Assembly: GCF_029227915.1 (NCBI RefSeq)
Contig: NC_079884.1
Span: 22,446,001-22,510,000, forward strand
From: Hydractinia symbiolongicarpus
Taxonomy: Eukaryota > Cnidaria > Hydrozoa > Anthoathecata > Hydractiniidae
Length of the DNA stretch: 64,000 nt
Direction of reading: 5' to 3'
The position numbers and the translations under genes were made by a program. Position 1 is the first letter of the stretch. Each line of letters opens with the position of its first letter. Below, one piece after another: positions 44,767 through 56,500 of this stretch. The notes under the pieces were generated by a model, which was not told where the DNA came from, did not search any database, and saw nothing but the letters and a program-made list of their open reading frames with translations.

Positions 44767-47700
44767 TGAAAAGAATAAACCACATCCTACTGGTCTACAT
44801 GGTTGCCGACATAAAGACAAGCCTCCTGATGAAAATAAGCCGATAGGTGTTAATTACTCCAAACTAAAAATAGAAGTGATAAGTCTCAATGTGGTTCCTG
44901 TAAAGATAACGCATCCTTTGTCATCAGTAGAGATAATTACGAAAGCACTACTAGATAACGGAAGCCAAGGAACGTTCGTTCACGAAAACATCTTGGAGGA
45001 GTTGAATGTGCCAACAATACCGACAACGATTTCTATTAAAACAATGACAGGTGAAACAACTGAACGATGCAAATCGATCAATAACCTTCAAGTATCCGCT
45101 GTTGAGGATTCGAGCAAAAGGCTTAATTTACCCAGAGTGTTCAGCCGGAAATTTCTACCTGTTGATAAAGAAGAAATACCTACGCCAAATAAAGTAGCAA
45201 AATGGAGTTATCTAAACGAAATCCACAAGAACCTTCAACAAGATGAAGACGAAACAGATATAGGCATATTGATAGGTGCCAATTGTCCTCGAGCTCTCGA
45301 GCCTATTGAGATCATTCCAAGTCAAGGAAATGGTCCTTATGCCTTTCGTTCAGTGCTGGGATGGTGTGTAACAGGTCCGATAATTTCTAAAGGTTCACGA
45401 AACAGCTCAAAAAGATGTAATTATGTATCAATTTCTGACGATAAGGTGCCAACTCGATTCGTTCTTCAAGATAATGTGAAGGAGCATGGTTTGGCAGAAA
45501 TGATGCTTATGATGTTTCGTCAGGATTTTAGTGAAAATACATTGGCTGGAGAACCTGAATAACTTTCATTGCAAGATCGAAAATTTCTAAAGCTGATGGA
45601 TGAGAACGTAAAATTGGTAGATGGACATTATCAACTTCCGTTGCCATTCAAAGATCCTATGTGTGAAGTTCCAAACAATAAAAGTGTCCACAGCCTCAAA
45701 CGAAAGCTTCAACAGAATCAGCGGATGCATGATGACTATTGCACATTTATGAAAACCATCCTCGATAAAGGATTTGCACAGAGAGCAGATCGTTCTTGTG
45801 AGAAGGGAAGAACTTGGTACTTGCCACACCATGGGGTGTACCACCCAAGAAAGCCAAATAAAATCAGAGTTGTATTCGATTGTAGTGCTACATATGGAGG
45901 TGTATCCCTTAACTCTCTTCTCTTACAAGGTCCTGACTTGGCAAACCAAATCGTTGGAGTTTTGACAAGATTTAGAGAAAAGCAAGTGGCAGTTGCTGGT
46001 GACATCGAGAGTATGTTCTACCAAGTCAAAGTACCAGACAATCAAAGAGACATGCTACGCTTTGTTTGGTGGCCGGAAGGTAACCTTGACGCCGAATTGC
46101 AAGAATATCAGATGTGTGTGCATGTATTTGGAGGCACACATTCTCCAAGTACTTGCAATTATGCTTTAAGGAAAACTGCTCATGACAACATCGATAAATA
46201 TGGTGAAGAAGCTGCTTTAACCCTGATAAGAAATTTTTACGTCGACGATATGTTGAAATCTTCATCAAATGCCTTGTCGACTTTACGCCTTATTGAGAAA
46301 ATAAAAAAAATGTGTGCTGCTGGTGGCTTTCCTTTGACCAAGTTTGTAAGTAGCTCAAGGAAAGTACTAGAAGGTATTCCAACGGAAGAAAGGTCGAAAG
46401 ATGTAAAAGACCTAAATTTCGATGCTCAAACCCTCCCAATCGAAAGAGCCCTTGGCGTCAGTTGGTGTGTTGAAATAGACTCGTTTTGCTTCCGAATTGT
46501 GTTGAAGGACAATCCACTGACCCGAAGAGGTATTCTATCATCAATTAGTTCTGTGTATGACCCTCTTGGATTCAGAGCCCCATTTCTTTTACCGGCCAAG
46601 CAACTCCTACAACAACTTTGCAGTGAACAAAAGGATTGGGACGATGACATCTCTCAACAACAACGAGCAATATGGGAACAATGGAGGAATTCTTTACCTC
46701 TGCTGAAAGACATAAGCATACGACGTTGCATTGTTCCGGAATGTTTTGGTAAAGTTTGTGATGTTTCACTTCACCATTTCTCTGATGCTTCCACAAGTGG
46801 GTATGGGCAAGTATCGTCTCTTCGACTAGTCAATGATCAAGGTGAAGTTCATTGTTGTTTCATGATGGGCAAGGCAAGAGTCACACCATTAAAACCAATT
46901 ACCGTCCCACGTCTCAAATTATCTGCAGCTAACACATCAACCAAAGTAGCTACGCACCTTAAAAGGGAGCTCAATATTAATCATTCGTCTGAAGTTTTCT
47001 GGACAGATAGCAAAGTTGTGTTAGGCTATATAACAAATCAGTCAAGGAAGTTTCATTTGTTCGTGGCTAATAGAGTACAGGCTATTCATGAAGCTTCCAG
47101 TGTTGAACAATGGCGTTACGTTCCGTCTTCTCAAAATCCTGCTGACGATGCATCACGTGGTCAAACAGTCTTCAACTTTATAAAAAACGACCGTTGGTTA
47201 TCTGGACCCAAATTCCTACTCCAATCTTCAGTCGAGTGGGATACAGGTGAAACCTTCGCAGTTCACAGTGGCGACGTTGAAGTCAAGAAAGTGAAAGTAA
47301 ATGCAACTACTTTAAAAAAGGACCTGCCAAATGAAGGACTGAAAACCATCTCAGAAGATGAAAACGATTCATTCCAGAAGCTTTTCGAAAGGGTTTCCAG
47401 TTGGTATCGTCTGAAACGGATCATTGCTACCATTTTGACATGGACATATAAGAAGAAGAAGATTGACGTGAGTGTCCTTGAGAAGGCTGAACTGGCCATC
47501 GTCAGGCTCGTTCAAAGAAGAGCATTCAAGACGGAATTGACATGCCTGTTAGCGAACAAAAGGAAACGAAATTTGGGTTCTCTTTCTCGTTTAAGCCCAT
47601 TCATGGATGAGGATTCTATCATACGAGTCGGTGGGCGAATTGGAAAATCGTCAAGTCTGGATTGGAGGATAAAGCATCCCATCATTTTGCCAAAAAAGCA

Positions 47701-48909
47701 TCCTGTTACAGAATTGGTGATACGATATCACCACAAGAAGGTGCAACATGGTGGTCAAGATGCAACGTTAAACGAGATACGACAGAGAGGTATCATGATT
47801 GTTAATGCAAGTTCACGTGTTCGAAACGAAATCTTCAAGTGTGTTACATGCAGAAAGCCTAGAGGACGATTCGGTGAACAAAGAATGGCAGACTTACCTT
47901 CAGAGCGATGTTCGGAAGTTGCACCTTTCACGTATTCAGGAGTGGACATGTTCGGTCCATTTTTGATCAAAGAAGGAAGAAAAGAACTTAAACGCTATGG
48001 CGCTTTATTTACCTGCTTCTCTAGTCGAGCCTTTCATTTGGAAAGTACAAACAGTCTCGAGACAGATTCTTTCATCATGGCCCTCCGCCGTTTTATTAGT
48101 AGAAGAGGGGATGTACGTCGATTACGATCTGACAATGGGACAAATTTTGTTGGTGCTTCAGCAGAACAGAAGAAAGCTGTTAAAGAAATGGACCAACAGA
48201 AGATTGCTGAATTTCTTCTCAGAAACAACACAGATTGGATCGGTTGGGACTTTAACACTCCTACTGCAAGCCACATGAGTGGTGTCTGGGAGCGACAAAT
48301 AAGATCTTGCCGTTCTATTTTGTCGTCACTACTTAACAACCACAGTCATAGTTTGAATGATGAATGCTTTCGAACCGTTCTAACAGAAGTGAAAGCGATA
48401 GTTAATAGCCGACCTTTGTCTGTAGAAATTATTAATGACAGTGACAGTCTAATTCCCCTTACCCCTAATCTTTTACTGACAATGAAGTCTAAGATTGTCA
48501 TGGCACCACCTGGGGAATTTAACGAAAACGACATGTACAGTAGACGACGATGGAGAAGAGTGCAGCATCTGGTCAATGAGTTTTGGACGCGCTGGCGTAC
48601 AGAATATCTCCAAACGCTTCAACAAAGACGAAAATGGCAAACTCAAAGACGCAATTTCGCTGTTGGCGATATAGTGATAATTTTAAGACGACGCTCATCA
48701 AAGAAATGAATGGCGTCTTGCGAACTACAGACGTCCGTTCAAACGGTCAAGTGAGAAGTGTTTTTGTTCAAACGTCAACACGAAACGCATACGAGCGTCC
48801 GGTTTCAAAGATCGTATTGCTTCTAGAATCGCGTGAAAAGGAAGTAAAAGGTCGAATCCCCGACAAGGAGCCAGAGGAGTCAGAGGAGCCGAATCCGTTA
48901 TGTATCTGA
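44767..48909 (+). pseudogene. BEL/Pao retrotransposon pol (protease, RT, RNase H, integrase)
   Basis: Open from about 44767. HPTGLHG precedes an aspartic protease with the ALLDNGSQGTF motif. The RT follows with KIRVVFDCSA, LLQGPDL, VHVFGGTHSPS and the catalytic FYVDDML; then the BEL-type A17 region (SISSVYDPLGFRAP), RNase H (HHFSDASTSGYG and WTDSKVVLGYI), an integrase zinc finger (YHHKKVQHGG...CVTCRKPRG), the integrase core (YSGVDMFGPF, RSDNGTNFVGA, W.FNTP.ASHMSGVWERQI with Asp/Asp/Glu) and the C-terminal BEL domain (VGDIVII). An in-frame TAA at 45560-45562 separates protease from RT. Frameshifts near 48690 break the last 60 codons, which end ERPVSKIVLLLE. Gag and the 5' LTR are missing. Dead but well preserved. 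Confidence 0.93.
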
Positions 48910-48974
48910 AATTTATATGATAGTAGTCAATTTTTGTTTGTCAAGATATTTTTTATATCTTGAAGGGAGCCAGG

Positions 48975-49318
48975 TGTTCCTGCATTGAGCGCGAGTAGGC
49001 CTCAAACTCTACGAAGGAACACTTGGTTCTCCTTCTTAGTGTTTTGCTATATGTTTTATGTATTCGCTTCGCCTTTGTTTATTGTATGCAACGTTTCTTA
49101 TGTTTTGTCTCTTGGGTATAGTGTATTTGTCGTAATTTGTGTGCGTAAGTTTCTTGTTCGTTAGTGTGAAGTATCTGTGCCTGTGTGTGTGCTATTGTAT
49201 AGGTAAAGTATTGGGATTTTTGTGTTTTACGTCGCGAAAGTGTGGAATAAATGTTATTAAAGCCACTTCGTGTCAGTAAACCCGCCTCTTACTCGCTACC
49301 GCTAAGTTGCCGTAACAG
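48975..49318 (+). repeat. BEL/Pao 3' LTR with preceding polypurine tract
   Basis: TGTTCC at 48975 and GTAACA at 49313-49318 give TG...CA ends. The purine-rich GAAGGGAGCCAGG lies immediately upstream as the plus-strand primer. AATAAA at about 49246 fits a poly(A) signal. No second copy is in the window, so the LTR call rests on position and ends. Confidence 0.7.
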
Positions 49319-50160
49319 ACATCGAAAAGGCAAAAATCCCTGAGAACGAGGTTAAGTCGAACAATTCCCGTAGCAACCGGGAGCGGTAAAGAAGGCAAAT
49401 TTAAAAAAAATATGATTCGAGGTTAGGAAAATTGAATTGGAATCAGATAAAATTAAAGTAGTCAAATCTTATTTTATTATAAACGAGACTTTCTATTACA
49501 AAGATACACTATTCGTTTTCAAAATTCAAATATGTAGCTGACTTAAAAATGGTTTGAAATCTGTTAGAGCTGTTATAAAACTAGCATATAAAGTCTGGAC
49601 AAACAAGCATTGGAATGATAAATATAACATTTGTTTCTTTGTTTTGAGATCTTAGCAATACCTTTTCGTTTTTGAACAACAATCAATTTTTGATCAGTTT
49701 GAATACCAGCGGAGAATTAACCTACATACCCATAACAACTAGTTACATTTTTGAGTATAAGATTCAGGAGATACAATTTATATCCATTGTCTGCTAGGGC
49801 TGAAGGTGCTGGTTCTTTTTTCGCTGTAGAAAGATGAGGTGACAATAATTGTGCAGAAGATAGCTGTGTGGAAGGCTGTTGTGGTGATGAAGCAGATGGT
49901 GTAGCGGTGGGTGTAATTGATTGTGCACATGCTATCTGTAAATTAAAAGTTGATTAAAATAGGTACTGTGATGATTGAGAGGGTTGTTCTGATGCGAAAA
50001 TGGTAGTTGGTGAAGACTGGGTTTAGAGATTTCTGATTTCAACAAATCACCGGACTACTCTCAAACTTGCGTAGTGTTAGGTCGAACTTCTAGCGCAGGA
50101 CAACATCATCTTTTTCGTTTCTGTATGTACCAACAAAAGTCCAAAAGTTAAAAAAAAATT
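49319..50160. other. AT-rich spacer with an exon-like fragment on the minus strand
   Basis: Minus 49936-49712 is open after an acceptor-like TTTACAG and reads SITPTATPSASSPQQPST, then YLLNLILKNVTSCYG. The Ser/Pro/Gln-rich stretch and the final K-x-x-x-x-CYG pattern recall repeat-encoded exons, but I cannot name the family. The rest is featureless. Confidence 0.3.
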
Positions 50161-50235
50161 CCCAAGGTATCGGGTATCGGCACCAGGGTACTGGGTCAGG
50201 ATATCGGGTATCACCTAGGGTATCGGGTCTCACTT
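50160..50235. repeat. TATCGGGT-type simple repeat
   Basis: Repeated GGTATCGGGTATCGG, GATATCGGGTATCAC and GGTATCGGGTCTCAC units. Confidence 0.75.
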
Positions 50236-50574
50236 TTCCTATATGCCTTGACAGATGTTGCTGTAAGAGAAGCACTGGCACGGAGGGTGTATATTTTTCT
50301 TGGAGTTTTTTTCAAATCTGTGGTTCGCGCCGGCCTGAAAATGTTTTGTTTTTACAGAAACCTTTACTGCAAGATGGAACAACGGAGCTGCGACAACATT
50401 ACCATTTTTTAAATTTACCTTGTAGCTACCCTGAAAATAAAATTGCATTGCATGCATAGTATGACTTCTGCTTCTGATCTGTGCTCTTTTGCTTTGTTTG
50501 TATTTATCATAATTCTGATTTGCCTGCATCCTCCTGAGCAAATAACCCAAGCCAGGTATACTGTTCCATATTAT

Positions 50575-50830
50575 GTTGGTTGAGAAATTTGAAAAGAATG
50601 GAGGAGGATAATTTGAGTAAGGAAGTGTAAAGACGATAGTTCCTGAGGAAAAGCCTAGGTCTGTGCTGTGGGAGGTAGGTTGAGAATGGCATAGCAGGAG
50701 GTGAAAAGGAATTTGAGTTTAGCACTAACAAAGTCTAAATCAGATTGGAAGGAAGTCATTAATATACCGTGTACAACCTACGCTTGCATGGAAATGGATT
50801 TAAAGCTTTAATGATTATGATTAAAATTTG
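50575..50830 (+). mobile_element. RTE-type retrotransposon 3' end
   Basis: Decayed version of the terminal 250 bases of the family seen at 57533-58675 (AGGAGGATAATTTGAGTAAG, GATTGGAAGGAAGTCATTAA), ending in the family terminus GCTTGCATGGAAATGG and a short GAT-like tail. Confidence 0.7.
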
Positions 50831-51839
50831 TTTCAAGAGATGATTTCATTTGTGCCAATTCTTTTAAACCACGAGACAAAATTTATAGCTACATTTCATC
50901 AGTTTTTTTTGCAATGTTAAATCTTCACGAAAAGGCTCAATGAAAATCATTATTTTTTTCACAGAATTTCTTTTTAAAAAGGAATAAAAATAGCAAGGCT
51001 AAATTTTTTAACACAAAGTTGTCATTGGCAATACATGTTACAAACAGCATGTAATGTGTTTCATGAGTACTCTTTATGAAAAAATTGTGCATCTAGCTAG
51101 CTACATATATAAAAAATTGACAGAATTTCATTTTCTGTCTTTTTTGACTTGTCTATTGATTGCAGATGCATATAGTGCTTTGAATTATTGATGACTAATA
51201 ATAAAATTGTGAAAAAGTTTTGATAAACCATTTAATTTTATTTTTTTATAAAAATAAAGAAATATATGATTGTGTGGTGAATCATGCCTTCTGTATTTAC
51301 AGCAAGTTAAACTGGTCACATGTCTATAAATATGACAGTATATATATACTGGAATCGGGACACCTAATATAACTAGTGCATATGACGCGCACTATCCGCA
51401 ATGTTATTTTTATCTTTATAATAGGAAAGATTTTTCGATAGCATTGTGATTAACATTTTAACAATGGTTAGCGATGTTCATGTTGGATTGTGATGTTCAT
51501 GATACTTTCAAATGATTTATCATGGTGTGTTTAAAATAGAAAAATTATTTATATATACATATGTAATTTTAAATCATTATCAGTAATTATTTAGATTGTT
51601 AAAAATGTTTGCTATTTTTAATTCATTGTGTGTAACTTCCAGAGTGTAAATAAAATATGTTAAAGATTTTTTAAACAACCAGTATACAGTTTTTTTTAAA
51701 AGAGAAAAGTGCGGGACATTTAAACTCGCAAACCTCAAACATGAGAACTGTAGCAACTCTCTCAGTTTTGACTTCCTTGTCCCAATAGCTAAAATAAAGA
51801 TTTATATACAAAGACAAAGCTTTCGAGTATGTGTCTTAA
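50831..51839. other. AT-rich spacer, nothing recognised
   Basis: No coding or repeat signature on either strand. Confidence 0.5.
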
Positions 51840-52085
51840 ATGTTTTCAAATGATCCATGGCAATGTCTTCCCTTTCTACAATCCTGTTTTGACTGTTTCC
51901 AAACGATCTATGATGTTGTTTTTGCTTTCCACGGCCTCATTTTATGCTTTTTAAACAATCTATGGCATTGTTTCTGCTTTCTACTTTCTAGAAACCTCCA
52001 TAGGTTTCTAGAATCTCATTTTGATGCTTTTTAAATGATCTATGGCAATGGTTTTGCTTTCCATGATCCGTTTATGATGCTTTTT
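51840..52085. repeat. ~65-bp minisatellite
   Basis: About four units containing ATCTATGGCATTGTTT..TGCTTTC and TTTTGATGCTTTTTAAA. A diverged relative appears at 62640-62960. The ORF here is repeat-derived. Confidence 0.7.
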
Positions 52086-52135
52086 AACCCTATTCGGTCC
52101 AAGGGGTGAGGCTTAATTTATGACTTTAGTCACGA
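52086..52135. repeat. One end of the piggyBac-like MITE family
   Basis: TTAACCCTATTCGGTCC, identical to the outer end at 57786-57802, but the matching right end is not found nearby. Truncated copy. Confidence 0.6.
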
Positions 52136-53322
52136 TTTTTCGTACATAAGTTTAAATTCCGGGTTGTGAACTTTGATAGAACTTGCTCTGTGTATATGTC
52201 CTCTACGCCAAAATAGTAACCCCTGTGCGTTGTACGAGAGTAAAGGAATTTTGGTCTTGCATTTGTTTCTTAAAACTTTCATTTTTTAAGATTGCATGCA
52301 TAGATTTATTGAGGCGTAAGATTCATCATACAAAATGACCTGCATTAGCATGTAAAATAGAATAAAGCATTCAGATCATTTCGATCAAGTAGTTTTGAAA
52401 CTTGTGAAATCAACTTTGTGATTTTTAAGTTATGGTTTGTGTAAATAATAAGAATAAAAAAGAACAAAAAACTTTTTAACCTATAGTTGAAGACAACTGG
52501 AACATTGTGTATTGTAAGACTTTGGGTAATTTTAAGGGCTGAAAAGTGGTTTGATTTTTTTTTCTTTAAACCTTTTTTAAATGTTAGACGATAAAGTTTA
52601 AACAAACGATGACAAACATTCTGTTGACTTTAAGTAATTTTTTGTTTCTTGATCTATTTTGCTAACTGCTTATATTTTTTATTTATTTTTGCAAACAAGT
52701 GATCTTGTAGCAAGGTAAATAACCAATTTGCTATTGTAACTTCCATAGCATTAAATTTAATAAGGAAACACATGAACTATGAACTTAAAAATACATGAAT
52801 TATGAACTTAAAACATACAGATTGTAATGAATTACAATGTGATTAAAGCTTCATAATGAAGTTTTAACTATTTTAATAAAATTTGGGCCACATAAAGAAT
52901 GTTTTTTCAACAACACACGGTGATATTAGGCTTTGTAAGGTAGTTTTTAACTATTTTATAAAAATATGTTGTCTAAGCTGTGTAGGAAAGTTTTTTAACA
53001 ATTGTATCTCTAACTGTCACATTGTTCAGGCTGTATTTTTTAACTATTTTACATGACATAATCCACCCTTTCTAATTTCTTTTATACGTCATCAAGGAAT
53101 TACCAACGCATAATGCTGTTGGACACGTTGACATTTACAGTGACAAGTTTTGCCAACATGAATTACTAATGCTTAAATTCTTCATACCTCATACTTTTAT
53201 AGTTCTTAATTCTCTTAGATTTTTTAATGTTTAATTCAAACCATGTAGTTTTCTGTTTTAGAAAAAAACCCATTAAAATGGAAGCATGTGGTTTTCCTAT
53301 AATTTTCCAACCTCTGTTATAA
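52136..53322. other. AT-rich region upstream of the Na+/H+ exchanger gene
   Basis: Contains degenerate repeats with TTTTTAACTATTTTA near 52860-53060. The promoter and 5' UTR of the exchanger gene should lie at the right end; no element can be named. Confidence 0.4.
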
Positions 53323-53509
53323 ATGGCTTTAAAACATTGCATATTAGCAGTAATAACTTTTTTGTTTTTGACACATGTGGTTTGTTCCACTCATGGAAAC
53401 TCATCAGCTAAAGGTGAAGGAATTGTGATATTCAAATTTGAGTTCGATCATGTTGCAACACCATTTATTATCTGTTTTTGGGTTCTGTTGGCAAGTTTAA
53501 TGAAAATAG
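53323..53509 (+). CDS. Exchanger exon 1: signal peptide and start of first conserved membrane segment
   Basis: Start at the first ATG, followed at once by a hydrophobic signal sequence. Donor ATAG/GTAAGA at 53510. One Asn-Ser-Ser glycosylation site follows the predicted cleavage point. Confidence 0.8.
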
Positions 53510-56500
53510 GTAAGAAAAGTTTGTTGATTTCGTAGTTAAATTAAAGTTTCTTCCATGTCTTTGTAAAGTATGCTCCTACCACTTTCTTTTTTGAACCAGT
53601 TTTTTAAGTTCAAACGTTGATTGAAAGAACCTGATATGAGTTTTGCATACAGTACTGGAAAAAGGTTGTTTAACATTGCGCTTCGCGTATCGCGACGGTA
53701 TTCTCGATCCGCGATAGATGTTTTTTTACTTTCAAATTGTGTCGAGAGGGCTTCGCCATGCATCTGTCTCGATATCATTCTTGAAGCTATCGAGGCCATT
53801 AACACTTTTTCATAATAGAACTATTTTAAAAATAAGAGTGCATTCAACAGTGATCGTAGATTTTTAAGTATAATTATACTTTCTTTGTGTTATATTTTTT
53901 TAACTTATGCATAACAATCTAGGGTACACAGCTAGCATTAATCTTTCTTTTTTAGATCCCATTTTTAAAATTTAAGAACTAAGAACGGCGATAGAAAAGC
54001 TTCGTTAGATTGCATTTTAAAAGTTTAAGAACGAAGAACGGCGATAGAAAAGCTTTGTTAGATTGCATTTTAAAAATTTAAGAACAAGGAACGGCAATAG
54101 AAAAATTTTTTAGATCGCATTTTAAAAGTTTAAGAACAAAAAGCGGCAACAAAAAAAGCTTCGTTAGAGATCGCATTTTCAAAGTTTAAGAACGAAAAGC
54201 AGCGTTGAAAAAAATACGTTGAAAGAGTAATGCGCTAGAATTACTTTAATAAATACAAAAGTTAAAAATTTTCTTATAATATACACCTATTTAAAATAAA
54301 AAAAAGTTAAAAAAGGGGTGTAAAGATGTGTTTGAAATAAAAAAAGTTTTCTCTCTATTCTCATTAAAAAAAACTTTCTCTTTATTCTCATTATCACCTA
54401 CCATCGCGACACATCGAGACGGATTTTGTCACGATACTAGATTCTCGATAGATCGCGAAAATTTATTGTAATTGTTTCTTATTATTATAAACCTGGTACA
54501 TCGCATATCGAGGTAGTCTGCGCACGTTGTGCGCTCGATATGTTAAACAATCTTTTTCCAGTACTGTATTTAAGTTTATGGCGTGTGATATACCACAAGC
54601 CACTACTTTAGCTCGTGGCCAGGCTTGACCTCAATTTATGATAATTGTGGTCAAGCCATTTCCATGAAGTATAACAAAGTAAGAAAATTTGAATGGCAAA
54701 ATGTGCAAAGTGTTTAGGCGTACTAAAAGAGTTCACATCTCCGTTTCTCACTGCGCGCATATGTTTTTGTACTTGTTGCTTAAACTTCCTTTTTGTTTCG
54801 CTTATATACACTGCATCACAATCTTTACACTGGATTTTGTAAACAACATTGTTTTGTTCTTCCATGTTTATTTTGTCTTTTGGTTGAGACAAAGTGCTTC
54901 TTAGGGTGTCTTTAGAGTTAAGAATGCATCTGATCTTGTGTTGCCTTAAAACTCGACGAAGGATTTTGCTGGTACCTGGTACGAAGGGTAGGAATGCTGA
55001 TGCGATAAATTCCTCTGATGTTTCCCTGTTGTCTTCGTTGCATCTTTTCTTCATTTCATTTTCTACTTGCGTGATGACTTTATGACTGTATCCATTTGCG
55101 ATTAATGCATTTCTTTCTAGCACTATATGGTTTTAGAAAAACCTCTAAAGGTGATTTATTTTAAGGGGTATTACTAAACCCTGCAACGACCCCCATGTTA
55201 ATTTATACATGCTTTGTATATTTAGTGTATATAATAGATAGTGGGCTTGGTCCCCTGATTGGCATTAATCTATATTGTTGTCTATTTAGCAGATACGTGG
55301 GGTAAGTTTGATGATTTTGAAGAATATAGGTGTGAACAAGGACAATCAATAGCAGACTACATTTCAAAATTTGGTCACAAGTACAAGAAACTGGTGAAAC
55401 AAAAGATGGAATTGCCTTAAGAAATATTAGCTTTTAAACTTTTGAAAAATGCTAACATAAGTATGGATGAACGTTTATTGGTTCTTACTGGTATGAATTA
55501 TCCTGAAAAAGAGACTTTATGTGAGCAAGCAAAAGCATCTTTGAAAAAACTTCAAGGGGATCAAGTCAAAGCTGACAGAAAAGGAACTGCCATTCAGTTA
55601 AGAGCTGCATACTTAGCTGAAAACAAAGATGCTTTACTAGCTGCTGGATTTGTTCGTAGAAATGCTAGTGATAGCTATGGAAGAGGCAAAAGAACTGGTC
55701 AATACTATCCCCAAGGAGGCAGAGGAAGAGTACAAGGACGAGGAAATTCATTTGGCAACTAAAACAGAACAACAACGGAAAGAGCAATGAATCCAAAAAA
55801 TGCAGCAGGTAAAGTTCTAACCTGCATATCATGTGGATCGTATCAACATTTAATTGCTGATTATCCACACAATTGGGAAAACTTGACCAAAGCAGCTGTC
55901 ATAGAAAATGAATGTCTTTTCACTGGAGGTATTAAACAAGAAGTGCAACTGCTTGGTGATGCTGTTAAATGTGTTGTGTTAGATTGTGCATGTTCAAGTG
56001 ACATTTGTGGAGAAAGATGGCTTGATGACTACATCCAATCCCTGAATAAAAGTTAAAAGCTTAGTCTGCAGTAATAACACAGTGATCGAATGTTTTGATT
56101 TGGAGATGGAGAGATTTTGAAATCACAAGGAACTTTTGATATTTCTGCAACTATTGCCGGTAAGAAGATAACCATTCATACCGATCTTGTTACTTCTGAT
56201 ATCCCGTTACTGCGATCTTTGAAAGCAATAAAAAAGGCCAAAATCAAATTGAATCTTGAGAATGATTCTGCTGAGATCTTTGGGAAAACCGTCGTTTTGA
56301 ACCATACTAGTTCTGTTCACTATTGCATACCAATAAATGGTTCAGAAATTTTAGTTAGTGAAATATTTGTGGTGCAGTAATCCAATTTGATTATGAACAT
56401 TTCTATCAGAAGTTGCTGAAGCTCCATTGCCAATTTGCTCAACCACCAAGAATATTAGTCTCATTATTGAAGAAAGGACAAGAAAAGAAAGGGCTAAGGG

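Noticed and set aside
44585-44785. Minus-strand ORF left of the BEL/Pao element
   Set aside because: Lies in the MITE end and has no family signature.
39130-49318. GC-rich block as bacterial contamination or horizontal bacterial island
   Set aside because: Contents are a TIR element and a BEL/Pao retrotransposon, both eukaryotic, embedded in AT-rich host DNA.
53975-54215. CRISPR-like repeat array
   Set aside because: Units are contiguous with no spacers and sit inside a eukaryotic MITE.
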